Shown: in pieces, positions 1-8,443 of the stretch
Layout of the letters: each line of letters begins with the position of its first letter
How positions within the stretch are numbered: position 1 is the first letter of the stretch
NCBI GenBank assembly: GCA_016721315.1
Contig: JADKIL010000003.1
Location: forward strand, 744,001-808,000
Length of the DNA stretch: 64,000 nucleotides
Source of the DNA: Candidatus Villigracilis vicinus
GTDB taxonomy: Bacteria > Chloroflexota > Anaerolineae > Anaerolineales > Villigracilaceae
Direction of reading: 5' to 3'
Translations under genes and position numbers: made by a program
Notes under the pieces: model-generated
The model's database searches: none
What the model saw: only the letters and a program-made list of their open reading frames with translations
Told to the model about the DNA's origin: nothing

Positions 1-17
1 TAAAGTTGTATTAGGTG

Positions 18-49
18 TATAATCGCCAATCATTTTGCGCGGCAAAATG
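18..49 (+). promoter_or_regulatory. Candidate -10 box and 5'-UTR hairpin before the ABC importer operon
   Basis: TATAAT lies at 18-23. Its -35 partner would fall at or outside the left window edge. The transcribed leader then holds a perfect 8-bp hairpin, CATTTTGC at 31-38 and GCAAAATG at 42-49, with a three-base loop. The hairpin is not a terminator because no T-run follows. It may be an mRNA stabiliser; that role is inference. Confidence 0.4.
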
Positions 50-84
50 AAAACTTTCATTTCTCTCTATTGGAGGAGAACCGT

Positions 85-1890
85 ATGAAACGAAATCTGT
101 TCGCTTTGCTTTCGTTGCTGGTGCTTGCGAGCATGGTGCTCGCCGCCTGCGGTGGCGCGCCCGAAGCCACCGAAGCCCCCGCCACTGAAGCAGCCGCTAC
201 CGAAGCCCCAGCTGCCGCTGAAGAAGCTGCTTGTGCTCCGGCTGTACCCGGCTGGGACCCCACCACTGCTGAAACCGGCGAAAAAGGCATCAACATTGCC
301 TTCGAGCAGGAACCTGATCAGGCTGTATCTCAGTACAGCAACATGAGCTTTTCTGCCTGGATCTGGCAGATGTACGGTATTGGTCCTGGAAAATGGGATG
401 ATCAGAACAACCTGATCCCCTATGCCGCGGAAGAAATCCCAAGCGCCGAAAATGGCGGGGTTTCCGAAGACGGCTTGACAATCACCTACAAGCTCAAGGA
501 TTGCATTTTCTGGTCCGATGGCGAGCCGATCACTTCTGCTGACTTTGTCTTCAACTGGCAGGCTGCGATGGACCCGGCGAATGCCCCCATCAGCCGCGGC
601 GGCTGGGACAAGATCGCCAGCGTCGAAGCGCCTGATGAGAGAACCGTGGTGATCACATTCTCGGAACTCTATCCTTCCTGGCCGACCATCTTCAACCTCG
701 GTCCTAACAACCTCAGCGGTGGCTTGCTCCCCGCTCACGTCTTCGAAGGTCAGACCGGGCTCGAGACCAACCCGCAGATCCACCAACCCACTTGGGCTGG
801 CGGTCCGTTCGCCATCAAAGAATGGGTACCCGGCGATCACATGACCCTCGTCCGCAACCCGAACTACTTCGGCACTCCCGCCAAGTTGGACTATATCAAC
901 ATCAAGTTCGTACCCGATCCTGAAGCGGGTCTTGCCGCCCTCCAGGCTGGCGATGTGCAGTTGATGGTCAACCTCGCTGAATCCGATATCCCAACCGTTC
1001 AGGGTCTCGAGTCACAGGGCATTCAACTCCGTGTTGATGCCACCCCTGACTTTGAGCACCTGTTCTTCAACCTCGGCACTGTTGCCGGTGTTGATGGTGC
1101 TGGTATCAGTGATGTCGACGGCTTCTGCCCCTTCAAAGATCCCAACGTCCGCAAGGCAATTGCCATGGGTATTGACCGCCTCAGTTTCATCAAGAACTAC
1201 CTGCAGGTGGAAGACGCCGCGTTTATTGCCTCCCTGTGGCCGAACTCCTACTGGTACAACACCGCGTTGGAACCCTATCCATACGATCCTGAACAGGCGA
1301 ACGCCCTGCTCGATGAAGCTGGCTACCCTGTCGGCTCCGATGGCATCCGCGCCGGTACTTGTGACGGTCAAGAAGTCAGGTTCTCACTTGGCATTGAGAC
1401 CACAACCGCCCAGCGCCGTGTGGACAACGTCCTCACCATTCAATCTGATTTGAAGCAGATCGGTATCGACATCATCCCGAACCATCTCCCCGCTGGTACC
1501 TTCTTCGGTTCCTACACCGATGGTGCCGACATGCCGCGTGGTAACTTCGATATGGCCGTCTACACAACCGGCTTCTATCCCGATCCTGACTCGAGCGATA
1601 GCTTCGGCTGCGACGATGTACCCAGTGCTGCAAACACGGCTGGTTCCAACAACTATCATATCTGCGACCCCGAGTTGGATGCCATGTTCCTGGAGGCGCT
1701 CAAGAGCGCTGATCCCGCGACACGCAAAGCCGTTTACGATGAGATCCAGCAGTACATGTTCGACAATGTGATCATCATTCCGCTCTATGCCCGCGCGAAC
1801 ATCTTTGCCTACAGCGACACCTTGGTCTTCCCGCCCAGCTCCGGTTACGCCAACGCGTTCTGGTCTGCTGAGGACTTCGACATCAAGTAA
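85..1890 (+). CDS. Peptide/nickel-type ABC transporter substrate-binding lipoprotein (SBP family 5)
   Basis: An extracytoplasmic solute receptor, probably for oligopeptides, that feeds the two permeases downstream. The start is ATG at 85, placed by GGAGGAG at 72-78; an in-frame TTG at 70 lies inside that ribosome site and is rejected. A lipoprotein signal ends in LAAC, followed by a Glu/Ala/Pro/Thr linker typical of Chloroflexota lipoproteins. The rest (601 residues in all) matches SBP_bac_5 architecture: ligand-frame segments such as YKLKDCIFWSDGEP and VRKAIAMGIDR in the expected order, and a C-terminal IIPLYAR stretch. A hairpin at 1918-1945 separates it from the permease genes, which would allow higher receptor than permease expression. 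The substrate cannot be told from sequence. Confidence 0.93.
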   Translation: MKRNLFALLSLLVLASMVLAACGGAPEATEAPATEAAATEAPAAAEEAACAPAVPGWDPTTAETGEKGINIAFEQEPDQAVSQYSNMSFSAWIWQMYGIGPGKWDDQNNLIPYAAEEIPSAENGGVSEDGLTITYKLKDCIFWSDGEPITSADFVFNWQAAMDPANAPISRGGWDKIASVEAPDERTVVITFSELYPSWPTIFNLGPNNLSGGLLPAHVFEGQTGLETNPQIHQPTWAGGPFAIKEWVPGDHMTLVRNPNYFGTPAKLDYINIKFVPDPEAGLAALQAGDVQLMVNLAESDIPTVQGLESQGIQLRVDATPDFEHLFFNLGTVAGVDGAGISDVDGFCPFKDPNVRKAIAMGIDRLSFIKNYLQVEDAAFIASLWPNSYWYNTALEPYPYDPEQANALLDEAGYPVGSDGIRAGTCDGQEVRFSLGIETTTAQRRVDNVLTIQSDLKQIGIDIIPNHLPAGTFFGSYTDGADMPRGNFDMAVYTTGFYPDPDSSDSFGCDDVPSAANTAGSNNYHICDPELDAMFLEALKSADPATRKAVYDEIQQYMFDNVIIIPLYARANIFAYSDTLVFPPSSGYANAFWSAEDFDIK

Positions 1891-1917
1891 GACAAATTAA
1901 GTTCGAAAGCTAAAAAT

Positions 1918-1945
1918 AGACCTGTGGCGCTCGCGCCACAGGTCT
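1918..1945 (+). terminator. Intra-operon hairpin after the binding protein gene
   Basis: A perfect 12-bp stem, AGACCTGTGGCG with CGCCACAGGTCT and a CTCG loop. No T-run follows directly, so it is more likely an mRNA 3' stabiliser or partial terminator that sets the receptor:permease ratio. Confidence 0.6.
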
Positions 1946-2061
1946 ATCCATAGAAATTATTCTGTTCATTCAAATATTTTTTTTGAGACCATCAACTGAA
2001 TACAGTTTGATTACTGTCCTGTAGTAAAAATCCCAACCAGGACGGTGGGAAGGGTTTACCC

Positions 2062-3021
2062 ATGTGGGCATACCTCGTGCGCAGAATCGTGCAAGCCATC
2101 TTCATCCTTTTTATCATAACGATGTTATGTTTCATTTTAACGCGGCTTTCCTCGGACCCAATGGCGCAATATGCCAATAAGCCGGGCATTACTGCTGAAG
2201 ATAGGGAGAGAATCGCCAAAAATCTGGGGCTGGACAAACCTTTGCCAGTTCAATACGTCCGCTGGCTGGGTCTGGCGCTTCAAGGCGACTTGGGAAACTC
2301 CTTCTTTTCGAAACAACCCGTCATTGAAATGATCAAACAGCGCCTGCCGATGACGCTGAAATTAATGATCACATCCGAGATATTCATCATTCTCGTTTCC
2401 TTTGTGTTGGGGTTGGTGGCTGCTGTCAAGCAATATTCCTTTGTAGACAATTTGATCACAACACTTTCTTTTATCGGCTTTTCCATGCCAATATTCTTTA
2501 TTGCATTGGGCTGTATCATGCTCTTTGCAGTGAAGTTCAAACAATGGGGGCTTCCGTATCTGCCAACGGGCGCGGATATTTGGGACACGAAAGACCCGAT
2601 CGAATTAATTCGACACATGGTCATGCCGGTCTTCTGTTTGGTTACCATTCAGACCGCTGGGTATTCCCGTTTTCTGCGCACAAGCATCCTCGAAGTTTTG
2701 AGTCTGGACTATATCCGAACTGCACGGGCAAAAGGTTTGACCGAACGCATGACCCTTTATAAACATGCGTTCCGTAATGCCATCCTGCCGTTCGTCACTA
2801 TCATCGGGTTGGATATTCCGTTTTTGATGGGTGGGGCGCTTGTAACCGAATCGGTATTTACCTGGCCTGGGATGGGACGATTATTCTGGGAATATGCAGG
2901 ACGCGGCGATTACCCAGTGGTGCTGGGTGTGCTTCTATTGACATCCACAGGCGTGGTTTTCTTTACTATTATCGTAGACTTGCTTTACACAGTCGTCGAC
3001 CCAAGAATTCGCTTAAGTTAA
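2062..3021 (+). CDS. ABC transporter permease, DppB/OppB type
   Basis: Inner-membrane permease subunit of the peptide/nickel importer (319 residues). It has an N-terminal membrane helix (VRRIVQAIFILFIITMLCFIL), the usual DppB-type periplasmic loop with GLDKPLPVQY, and five further helices. The EAA loop that contacts the ATPase is visible as YIRTARAKGLTERMTLYKHAFRN. GGGAAGGG at 2047-2054 is an acceptable ribosome site for the ATG. The DppC-type partner follows after 13 bases. No ATPase genes (DppD/DppF type) are present nearby, so the pair must use ATPases encoded elsewhere. Confidence 0.93.
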   Translation: MWAYLVRRIVQAIFILFIITMLCFILTRLSSDPMAQYANKPGITAEDRERIAKNLGLDKPLPVQYVRWLGLALQGDLGNSFFSKQPVIEMIKQRLPMTLKLMITSEIFIILVSFVLGLVAAVKQYSFVDNLITTLSFIGFSMPIFFIALGCIMLFAVKFKQWGLPYLPTGADIWDTKDPIELIRHMVMPVFCLVTIQTAGYSRFLRTSILEVLSLDYIRTARAKGLTERMTLYKHAFRNAILPFVTIIGLDIPFLMGGALVTESVFTWPGMGRLFWEYAGRGDYPVVLGVLLLTSTGVVFFTIIVDLLYTVVDPRIRLS

Positions 3022-3034
3022 GGATATTTTGGAT

Positions 3035-3997
3035 ATGGCAGATACTTCTGAACTTACACAAAAAGCCGGTATTGGAACGATTGTTGAAGAACGAAAAGTC
3101 GTGCTCACCCCTGGACAGTTGATCTGGCGACGCTTCCGTAAACACCATATGGCGGTTGCTGGAGGCGTGGGGGCGATTCTGCTGATTCTCTTTATCGTTG
3201 GTGGTTCAATTATCTACCCCGAATCAAGATCCAATGAGACAGATCTTAAAGCCCGCCTTTCCCCGCCGAGTGCCACACATTGGTTCGGTACAGATAGTGT
3301 TGGACGTGACGTTTTCGTCCGTATTATCTATGGCGGTCAGATCTCCTTGTTTATTGGCGTGCTGGCAGTAACCGTATCTGTTTCGCTTGGAACTGTTGTC
3401 GGTGGAACTGCGGCTTATTATGGCGGCTGGGTGGATTCGCTCCTGATGCGTTTCACCGAAGCCATGCTGGCCATCCCCTCGCTGTTCCTGTTGATCGTAT
3501 TGGCAAAATTCATCGGGCGCGAAGTGGGGCAAGTGTCCATCCTTGGGCGCACATTCAGCGGCAGTATCGGCATTGTGATCATCGTGATCGGTTTGACCTC
3601 CTGGATGTATCTGGCTCGTATCGTGCGTGCCAGTGTCCTTTCGATCAAAGAGTTGGACTATATCTCCGCCTCCCGCGCACTTGGTGCCAGCGATACCCGC
3701 ATCTTTTTCCGACACTTAGTGCCGAATACGCTTGGACCGATCATCGTTTCATCCACATTAGGATTGGCTGGCTCGATCCTCACCGAAGCTTACGTTTCCT
3801 TCCTCGGTCTTGGTGTGCAACAGCCGACCTCAACATGGGGTAACATGATGCAACAAGCACAGTCCTTTTTGACCCGTGGTGCGTGGTGGATGTGGGTTTT
3901 CCCCAGCCTTTTCATTGTGTTCATTATCCTGTGCGTCAACTTACTTGGTGATGGGTTGCGCGACGCGTTCGACCCCCGCAGCAATCGTCACTTGTAA
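3035..3997 (+). CDS. ABC transporter permease, DppC/OppC type
   Basis: Second membrane subunit of the importer (320 residues). The N-terminal OppC_N segment with one helix (about residues 35-55) is followed by a linker with HWFGTDSVGRDVFVRIIYG, a DppC hallmark. Five core helices and an EAA loop (YISASRALGASDTRIFFRHL) come next. I take ATG at 3035 as the start; a TTG six bases upstream is less likely. The gene closes the operon and a strong terminator follows at 4016-4050. Confidence 0.93.
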   Translation: MADTSELTQKAGIGTIVEERKVVLTPGQLIWRRFRKHHMAVAGGVGAILLILFIVGGSIIYPESRSNETDLKARLSPPSATHWFGTDSVGRDVFVRIIYGGQISLFIGVLAVTVSVSLGTVVGGTAAYYGGWVDSLLMRFTEAMLAIPSLFLLIVLAKFIGREVGQVSILGRTFSGSIGIVIIVIGLTSWMYLARIVRASVLSIKELDYISASRALGASDTRIFFRHLVPNTLGPIIVSSTLGLAGSILTEAYVSFLGLGVQQPTSTWGNMMQQAQSFLTRGAWWMWVFPSLFIVFIILCVNLLGDGLRDAFDPRSNRHL

Positions 3998-4015
3998 TAG
4001 AATTAAGAGACATGG

Positions 4016-4050
4016 AAAAGAGCCCGTCATTTTTGACGGGCTCTTTTTTT
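4016..4050. terminator. Bidirectional intrinsic terminator
   Basis: AAAAGAGCCCGTCA and TGACGGGCTCTTTT form a 14-bp stem with a short T loop and a T-run of eight. It lies between the ends of the convergent permease and rhomboid genes and carries A/T tracts on both sides. Confidence 0.93.
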
Positions 4051-4060
4051 AAAAAATTTA

Positions 4061-4861
4061 TTAACCGTTTCCGGAGATAAGCGCCCATGCGGTCAGCCCG
4101 CCGAACACGAACAGCACCAGCAGTATTCCACTGATGATCTCACGCGATTCGCGTTCATCTTGCAGGGAGAACTCAGGCGGGACCCCAACCGGCATCCATT
4201 TGGGACCGGCAAACCAGGCAAAGATCGCACCGCCTAACAAGCCGCCAATATGTCCCCAGGTATCAATATTGGGCGCCAACCCGAGGAATAGGTTGATCAC
4301 GATGATAAACACAGCATTGCTGATCGCCTGCCGCGCGTGTGAGCCGAATAACTCGCGATTTTGATAAAAGAAAATGGCTTCGGCAGCGATCAACCCGAAT
4401 ACAGCGGTAGATGCGCCCACGGAATATCCTTGTGTAAAAAGGAAGGACATCACATTCCCTGCGAATGCGCCTAGAAAATATAGGAGCAAAAAACGCCCGT
4501 GCCCAAAGTGACGTTCCAACAAAGTGCCAACGGAAAACAAGGCGTACATGTTGAAAAAGATGTGGGCAAAAGAGCCGTGTAAAAAGACCGGCGTGATCAG
4601 CCGCCACAATTGTCCTTCATAAATGGCTTCGCTGATGCGGGCACCGAAAAGAGTCACCCAATCAATGCCGTAGCTCGAGTCCCCCAAAATTGCCGAGCCA
4701 AGAAGTTGTAAGAGATATACGAATACGGTGAAGCCGATAATGATATATGTAGCAGTGGGCGGCAGAGACGGCATCCGCACGTAGGCAGGCTGACGGGTTG
4801 GGAGCGGTTCGGGCGGCTGCCCAGTGGATGGGTCTGGTAGAGAAGCAGGAGGCTGTATCAC
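4061..4861 (-). CDS. Rhomboid-family intramembrane serine protease
   Basis: A membrane protease that cleaves transmembrane substrates (266 residues). After a Pro-rich cytoplasmic N-terminus there are six to seven helices. The family residues are visible: a HGSFAHIFFNMYALF segment (conserved His and Asn), the nucleophile region SVGASTAVFGL, where Ser sits as G-x-S, and the catalytic His in WGHIGGLLGGAIFAW. The motif reads GAST rather than the common GxSG, which is tolerated in bacterial rhomboids. Its ATG overlaps the gmk stop (ATGA), so the two are co-transcribed from the gmk promoter. The substrate is unknown. Confidence 0.9.
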   Translation of the reverse strand: MIQPPASLPDPSTGQPPEPLPTRQPAYVRMPSLPPTATYIIIGFTVFVYLLQLLGSAILGDSSYGIDWVTLFGARISEAIYEGQLWRLITPVFLHGSFAHIFFNMYALFSVGTLLERHFGHGRFLLLYFLGAFAGNVMSFLFTQGYSVGASTAVFGLIAAEAIFFYQNRELFGSHARQAISNAVFIIVINLFLGLAPNIDTWGHIGGLLGGAIFAWFAGPKWMPVGVPPEFSLQDERESREIISGILLVLFVFGGLTAWALISGNG

Positions 4862-5472
4862 AAGGTCACCTTGCGATGATGTACCTTGTGGTGTTCGGCG
4901 TTGATGATCGCACGAACTTTATCCACCGTATCATCCAGATGAAAATCGTGGTTGACAATGACATAATCAAAGGCTTCGAGGCGTTGCAGTTCCTTGCGGG
5001 CAGTGGCGATGCGCAGAGTTAGAGAATCAGCTGATTCGGTCTTGCGTTCCCGCAGGCGGTGTTCGAGTTCCTCTTCGCTGTCGCAGGTGATGAAGATTAA
5101 CAATGCTTCGGGTGCCAGCCTGCGCACGGTTTCGGCGCCTTGCACATCCACACGCATGATCACATCCTTGCCGCTTGCAAAGGCGTTGCGTACCTGTTCC
5201 TTGGGAATGCCCTTGTAATCACCGTAGACGATGGCATATTCGATCAGTTCGTTCGCGTCGATCATGCGTGCAAACTCATCCTTGGAAACGAAAAGATAAT
5301 CGACGCCATGTGTCTCATTTGCGCGTCTCTCACGTGTGGTGGCCGTGACGACAAAATGAAAAGGGAAACCGCGATCTTTCATGCGCTGGACGACAGAGTC
5401 TTTTCCCACGCCTGATGGACCAGAGATGACGATCAGCAACGGATTGGGTTTACGGAGATCGAATTCAGACAT
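4858..5472 (-). CDS. gmk: Guanylate kinase
   Basis: Phosphorylates GMP to GDP with ATP, a required step in guanine nucleotide supply. The P-loop ISGPSGVGKDSVVQRM lies at about residues 16-31. The GMP-binding region TTRERRANETHGVDYLFV follows, then a lid region with RLRERKTESADSL. At 204 residues it has the standard length. The ATG is only six bases behind TACAAT on the minus strand (5479-5484) and has no ribosome site, so the transcript is probably leaderless. It is followed by an overlapping rhomboid gene. Confidence 0.96.
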   Translation of the reverse strand: MSEFDLRKPNPLLIVISGPSGVGKDSVVQRMKDRGFPFHFVVTATTRERRANETHGVDYLFVSKDEFARMIDANELIEYAIVYGDYKGIPKEQVRNAFASGKDVIMRVDVQGAETVRRLAPEALLIFITCDSEEELEHRLRERKTESADSLTLRIATARKELQRLEAFDYVIVNHDFHLDDTVDKVRAIINAEHHKVHHRKVTL

Positions 5473-5478
5473 CTGGGT

Positions 5479-5484
5479 ATTGTA
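5479..5484 (-). promoter_or_regulatory. -10 box of a probable leaderless gmk transcript
   Basis: Minus-strand TACAAT is followed by six bases and then the gmk ATG at 5472. With initiation about 6-8 bases past the box, the mRNA would begin at or next to the start codon. No purine-rich ribosome site is present and the -35 match is weak. Confidence 0.55.
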
Positions 5485-5497
5485 CCAAACCCGCCTC

Positions 5498-5527
5498 TTG
5501 CCTGACCCGGCACTGACTCTGTAAAAT
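5498..5527 (+). promoter_or_regulatory. Promoter of the FmdB-type gene, probably leaderless
   Basis: TTGCCT (5498-5503), an 18-base spacer, TAAAAT (5522-5527), then seven bases to the ATG at 5535. It is divergent from the gmk promoter within a 62-bp gap. Confidence 0.55.
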
Positions 5528-5534
5528 AGACTGT

Positions 5535-5915
5535 ATGCCTACCTATGACTTTATCTGCAATTCCTGCCAGCAGCGTTTTGATGTTTTTCTGACTTATGCC
5601 GAATACGGTCAAAAAGAAGTGTTGTGCGTTCATTGCAATAGCAGGGACGTGCGCCGCCGTATGACAAAAGTTCGCATTGCAAAAACCGAGGAAGGCAGGC
5701 TTGAATCCATGGCAAATGATTTCACCGGGTTTGAAGGGATGGAAAATGACCCGGCGGAATTTGGAAAGATGATGAAAAAGATGGGGAGAGAAATGGGTGA
5801 GGACTTGCCCGCCGAATTCGACGAGGTGGTAGACCGCCTCGAAGCTGGTCAGAGTCCGGAAGAGATCGAATCGGCACTGCCAGACCTGAGCAAGGGCAAG
5901 GATTCTAAGGAATAA
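5535..5915 (+). CDS. FmdB/CxxC_CxxC_SSSS-type zinc ribbon protein
   Basis: A small putative zinc-ribbon protein (126 residues). It opens with MPTYDFICNSCQQRFDVF and a second knuckle, LCVHCNSRDVRRRM, giving the CxxC-x(n)-CxxC pattern of the FmdB regulatory family. The tail is acidic and helical (about residues 60-126) with many Met/Glu/Asp and no further domain. The family was named after a formamidase regulator, but most members have no proven role. It stands alone on the plus strand and diverges from gmk. Confidence 0.8.
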   Translation: MPTYDFICNSCQQRFDVFLTYAEYGQKEVLCVHCNSRDVRRRMTKVRIAKTEEGRLESMANDFTGFEGMENDPAEFGKMMKKMGREMGEDLPAEFDEVVDRLEAGQSPEEIESALPDLSKGKDSKE

Positions 5916-5958
5916 TCCTTTTTCAGCCGTATAATCACCGTAATCTTATCCGAATTGT

Positions 5959-5974
5959 TGTGACTTTCGTCACA
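5959..5974 (+). promoter_or_regulatory. CRP-type palindromic operator before the decaheme gene
   Basis: TGTGA-CTTTCG-TCACA is an exact match to the TGTGA-N6-TCACA consensus of CRP/FNR-superfamily regulators. It lies about 160 bases upstream of the decaheme lipoprotein start and just upstream of a TATATT box (5987-5992), so it would overlap the -35 position of that box. No CRP-like gene is in the window. Confidence 0.55.
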
Positions 5975-6133
5975 TGAAGGTTAGCGTATATTAACTAGGC
6001 ATTAATCCTGCGCTTAAGTAAAATTCTTCATATCTGCTAAAAAATGTCAAAGCAGTCATTTTCTCCACAGGAGGCGCAATCCGAATAAACGCCATTTTTC
6101 TCAACTATCCATATTGATCTAAGGAGAATGATA

Positions 6134-8245
6134 ATGAATCTCAAGAAATTTCTAGTATTGCTCGGAGTATTGGTAGTCGTCGGCGCAGTTTTAGCGGCTT
6201 GCGGCGGAGCTGCCACCGAGGCAACTGAAGCAGCGACTGAAGCAGCTCCTGTTGCTCCAATTCCCGATACCCCATACCTTGCTGAATGGCAGGGCTCTGG
6301 TCACGCTGATGTCGCTGGTGAACCTTTCCGTCACTGGGATGATGCTACCGAAAATCCTGATGGCGTTCCCGTCACTTGTGCCAAGTGCCATAGCACTGCT
6401 GGCTACCAGGATTACCTCGGCGCTGATGGTTCTGAAGCTGGTAAAGTGGATGCCGCCGTACCTGCCGACCATGCCCAGGGCGTGCAGTGCGTGGCTTGTC
6501 ACAATGCTGTGACCATGACCAAGACCACAGTTATGTTCCCCTCCGGTGTTGAAATTAAAGCCGGTGATGACACCCGTTGTATGGAATGTCATCAGGGACG
6601 TGAGTCCAAGGTCAGCATTGACGCGCAGATCGAAAAGTTCGGCGCGACCGATGTAGATGCTGTAGTTGCTCCGATCAAAGATGATCAGGGCAAAGACGTC
6701 TTCTTTGGTTTCCGCAATGTTCATTACTATGCCGCGGCTGCCACCCTCTACGGTGGCATGACCCATGGCGGTTATGAATATGAGGGCTTGACCTACGACG
6801 CCAAGAACACTCATGTGGAAGGCTACGCCTCCTGCACGGGTTGTCACGATCCCCATACCCTCGAAGTCAAAGTTGAACAATGCGCTTTCTGTCACGAAGA
6901 TGTGGCCACCACGGAAGATCTCAAGAACATCCGCATGGTCTCCTCTGCTCCTGACTATGATGGCGACGGCAACGTTGAAGAAGGCATGTACTATGAGATC
7001 GAAGGCTTACAAGCTGCTTTGCTTGCTGAGATCCAGAAGTACGCATTGGAAACCGCTGGCGCTGAGATCAAGTATGATGCTGCCACCTACCCCTACTTCA
7101 TGGGCGCCGATGGCAAGAATTACCCGAACTGGACTCCCCGCCTGTTGAAGGCTGCCTATAACTACCAGGTCTCCATCAAGGATCCCGGTGCGTTTGCCCA
7201 CGGCAACAAATATATCGTCCAGTTGCTCTTTGACTCGATCACCGACCTCGGTGGCGATACCAGCAAAATGGCTCGCAATGATGCCGGTCACTTCGCTGGC
7301 AACACTGAACCCTTCCGCCATTGGGACAAGGACGAAGAAGGAAATCCTGTCTACGAAGTGGAAGCTGGTTGTGTGAAGTGCCACAGCGCTGCTGGTCTGC
7401 CGCAATTCCTTGAATACGGCGCCAACCTGCCCGTGGAATCTGCCAACGGTTTCATGTGCTCCACTTGTCACAATGAAGAAGCCTGGCCAGAACGCTACGC
7501 CGTCGCTTCTGTAGCATTCCCCAGCGGCGCCACCGTCAGTTTTGGCGGTAAAGATGCCGATGGCAACTTCGTCGCTGACGACTCCAACCTTTGTATCGAG
7601 TGCCATCAGGGCCGTTCCTCCACGCCTACTTTGAACAAGGCTCTCAATGGTAAGGACCTCGATACCGCCGATGCCAAGATCCGCTTCAGCAATATTCACT
7701 ACTTTGCTGCTGGCGCAACCATCTTCGGTGCCGACGTTCAAGGTGCCTACATGTACGAAGGCAAGGAATACGTTGGTCAGAACATGCACGCGGAAGAAAC
7801 TGGCAAGATGAACAAATGCCAGGACTGCCACGATGTTCATGCTCTCGAAGCCAAGGTTGAAGCTTGCGAAACTTGTCACGATACCACCGACCCAACCGCA
7901 GTCCGCGAAGGCGATGTGGACTATGACGGTGACGGCGATGTGACCGAAGGCGTCAAGGGTGAGATCGACACCATGACCGAAGCCCTCTACGCTGCGATCC
8001 AGGCGTATGCGGAAGGACATGGCGGAGCCATTGAATACAAAGCCGCCGCTTACCCGTACTTCTTCGGTGCGGATGGCAAGGGCTATGCAGCATGGACTCC
8101 TCGCTTGCTCAAGGCTGCTTTCAACTACCAGTACGTTCAGAAAGACCCGGGTGCGTACGTTCACAATCCCAAGTTTGTTATCCAGTTCCTGTATGACTCC
8201 ATTCAGGATCTGGGCGGTGATGTGAGCACCTACACACGCCCGTAA
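6134..8245 (+). CDS. Decaheme c-type cytochrome lipoprotein with a duplicated five-heme module
   Basis: An exported electron carrier anchored by a lipid (signal ends VLAAC, then a Thr/Glu/Ala linker). I choose ATG 6134 over 6128 because AAGGAG at 6121-6126 leaves seven bases to it. Ten CxxCH heme sites are visible, near residues 81, 118, 148, 233 and 249, then 412, 441, 486, 561 and 577. The second five repeat the first, with matching flanks: EPFRHWD before heme 1 of each half and a WTPRLLKAA segment near the end of each half. Each half also carries a DxDGDGxVxEG loop like a dockerin/EF-hand calcium site. The length is 703 residues. A terminator follows, so it is transcribed separately from the next cytochrome. 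Donor and acceptor are unknown; a periplasmic or surface shuttle is the likely role. Confidence 0.92.
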   Translation: MNLKKFLVLLGVLVVVGAVLAACGGAATEATEAATEAAPVAPIPDTPYLAEWQGSGHADVAGEPFRHWDDATENPDGVPVTCAKCHSTAGYQDYLGADGSEAGKVDAAVPADHAQGVQCVACHNAVTMTKTTVMFPSGVEIKAGDDTRCMECHQGRESKVSIDAQIEKFGATDVDAVVAPIKDDQGKDVFFGFRNVHYYAAAATLYGGMTHGGYEYEGLTYDAKNTHVEGYASCTGCHDPHTLEVKVEQCAFCHEDVATTEDLKNIRMVSSAPDYDGDGNVEEGMYYEIEGLQAALLAEIQKYALETAGAEIKYDAATYPYFMGADGKNYPNWTPRLLKAAYNYQVSIKDPGAFAHGNKYIVQLLFDSITDLGGDTSKMARNDAGHFAGNTEPFRHWDKDEEGNPVYEVEAGCVKCHSAAGLPQFLEYGANLPVESANGFMCSTCHNEEAWPERYAVASVAFPSGATVSFGGKDADGNFVADDSNLCIECHQGRSSTPTLNKALNGKDLDTADAKIRFSNIHYFAAGATIFGADVQGAYMYEGKEYVGQNMHAEETGKMNKCQDCHDVHALEAKVEACETCHDTTDPTAVREGDVDYDGDGDVTEGVKGEIDTMTEALYAAIQAYAEGHGGAIEYKAAAYPYFFGADGKGYAAWTPRLLKAAFNYQYVQKDPGAYVHNPKFVIQFLYDSIQDLGGDVSTYTRP

Positions 8246-8261
8246 GTAATACCCTGCAATT

Positions 8262-8299
8262 AAAAAAGATGGCGGATGGCAACATCCGCCATCTTTTTT
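8262..8299 (+). terminator. Intrinsic terminator of the decaheme gene
   Basis: AAAAAAGATGGCGGATG and CATCCGCCATCTTTTTT form a 17-bp stem with a GCAA tetraloop, ending in a T-run. Confidence 0.93.
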
Positions 8300-8370
8300 A
8301 ATACAATTCTTAATCACACCAAAACCGTGATATTTAGCACTGTAAACGTCTGACAACCCCTCGTAAAATT

Positions 8371-8407
8371 GGGGCAATTCCCCCATAACTGTAATTGGGA
8401 ATATAAT
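8371..8407 (+). promoter_or_regulatory. Promoter region of the nonaheme/cytochrome b operon with a GGGG-N5-CCCC site
   Basis: TATAAT at 8402-8407 is a good -10 box, about 30 bases before AAGGAG. The -35 position is occupied by GGGGCAATTCCCC (from 8371) instead of a consensus hexamer, as expected for an activated promoter. A similar GGGGCAAAAACCCC lies upstream of the convergent octaheme operon at 14210-14223. Confidence 0.4.
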
Positions 8408-8443
8408 CTATGAATTGTCCGAATTTTATATAAGGAGAATGTG

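Noticed and set aside
67..840. 257-codon minus-strand frame opposite the binding protein gene
   Set aside because: It is antisense to a well-supported gene, has Ser/Gly-rich composition typical of a shadow frame, and has no ribosome site.
7007..8386. 459-codon minus-strand frame opposite the decaheme gene
   Set aside because: Complement of CxxCH-rich coding sequence; no recognisable domain and no plausible start.
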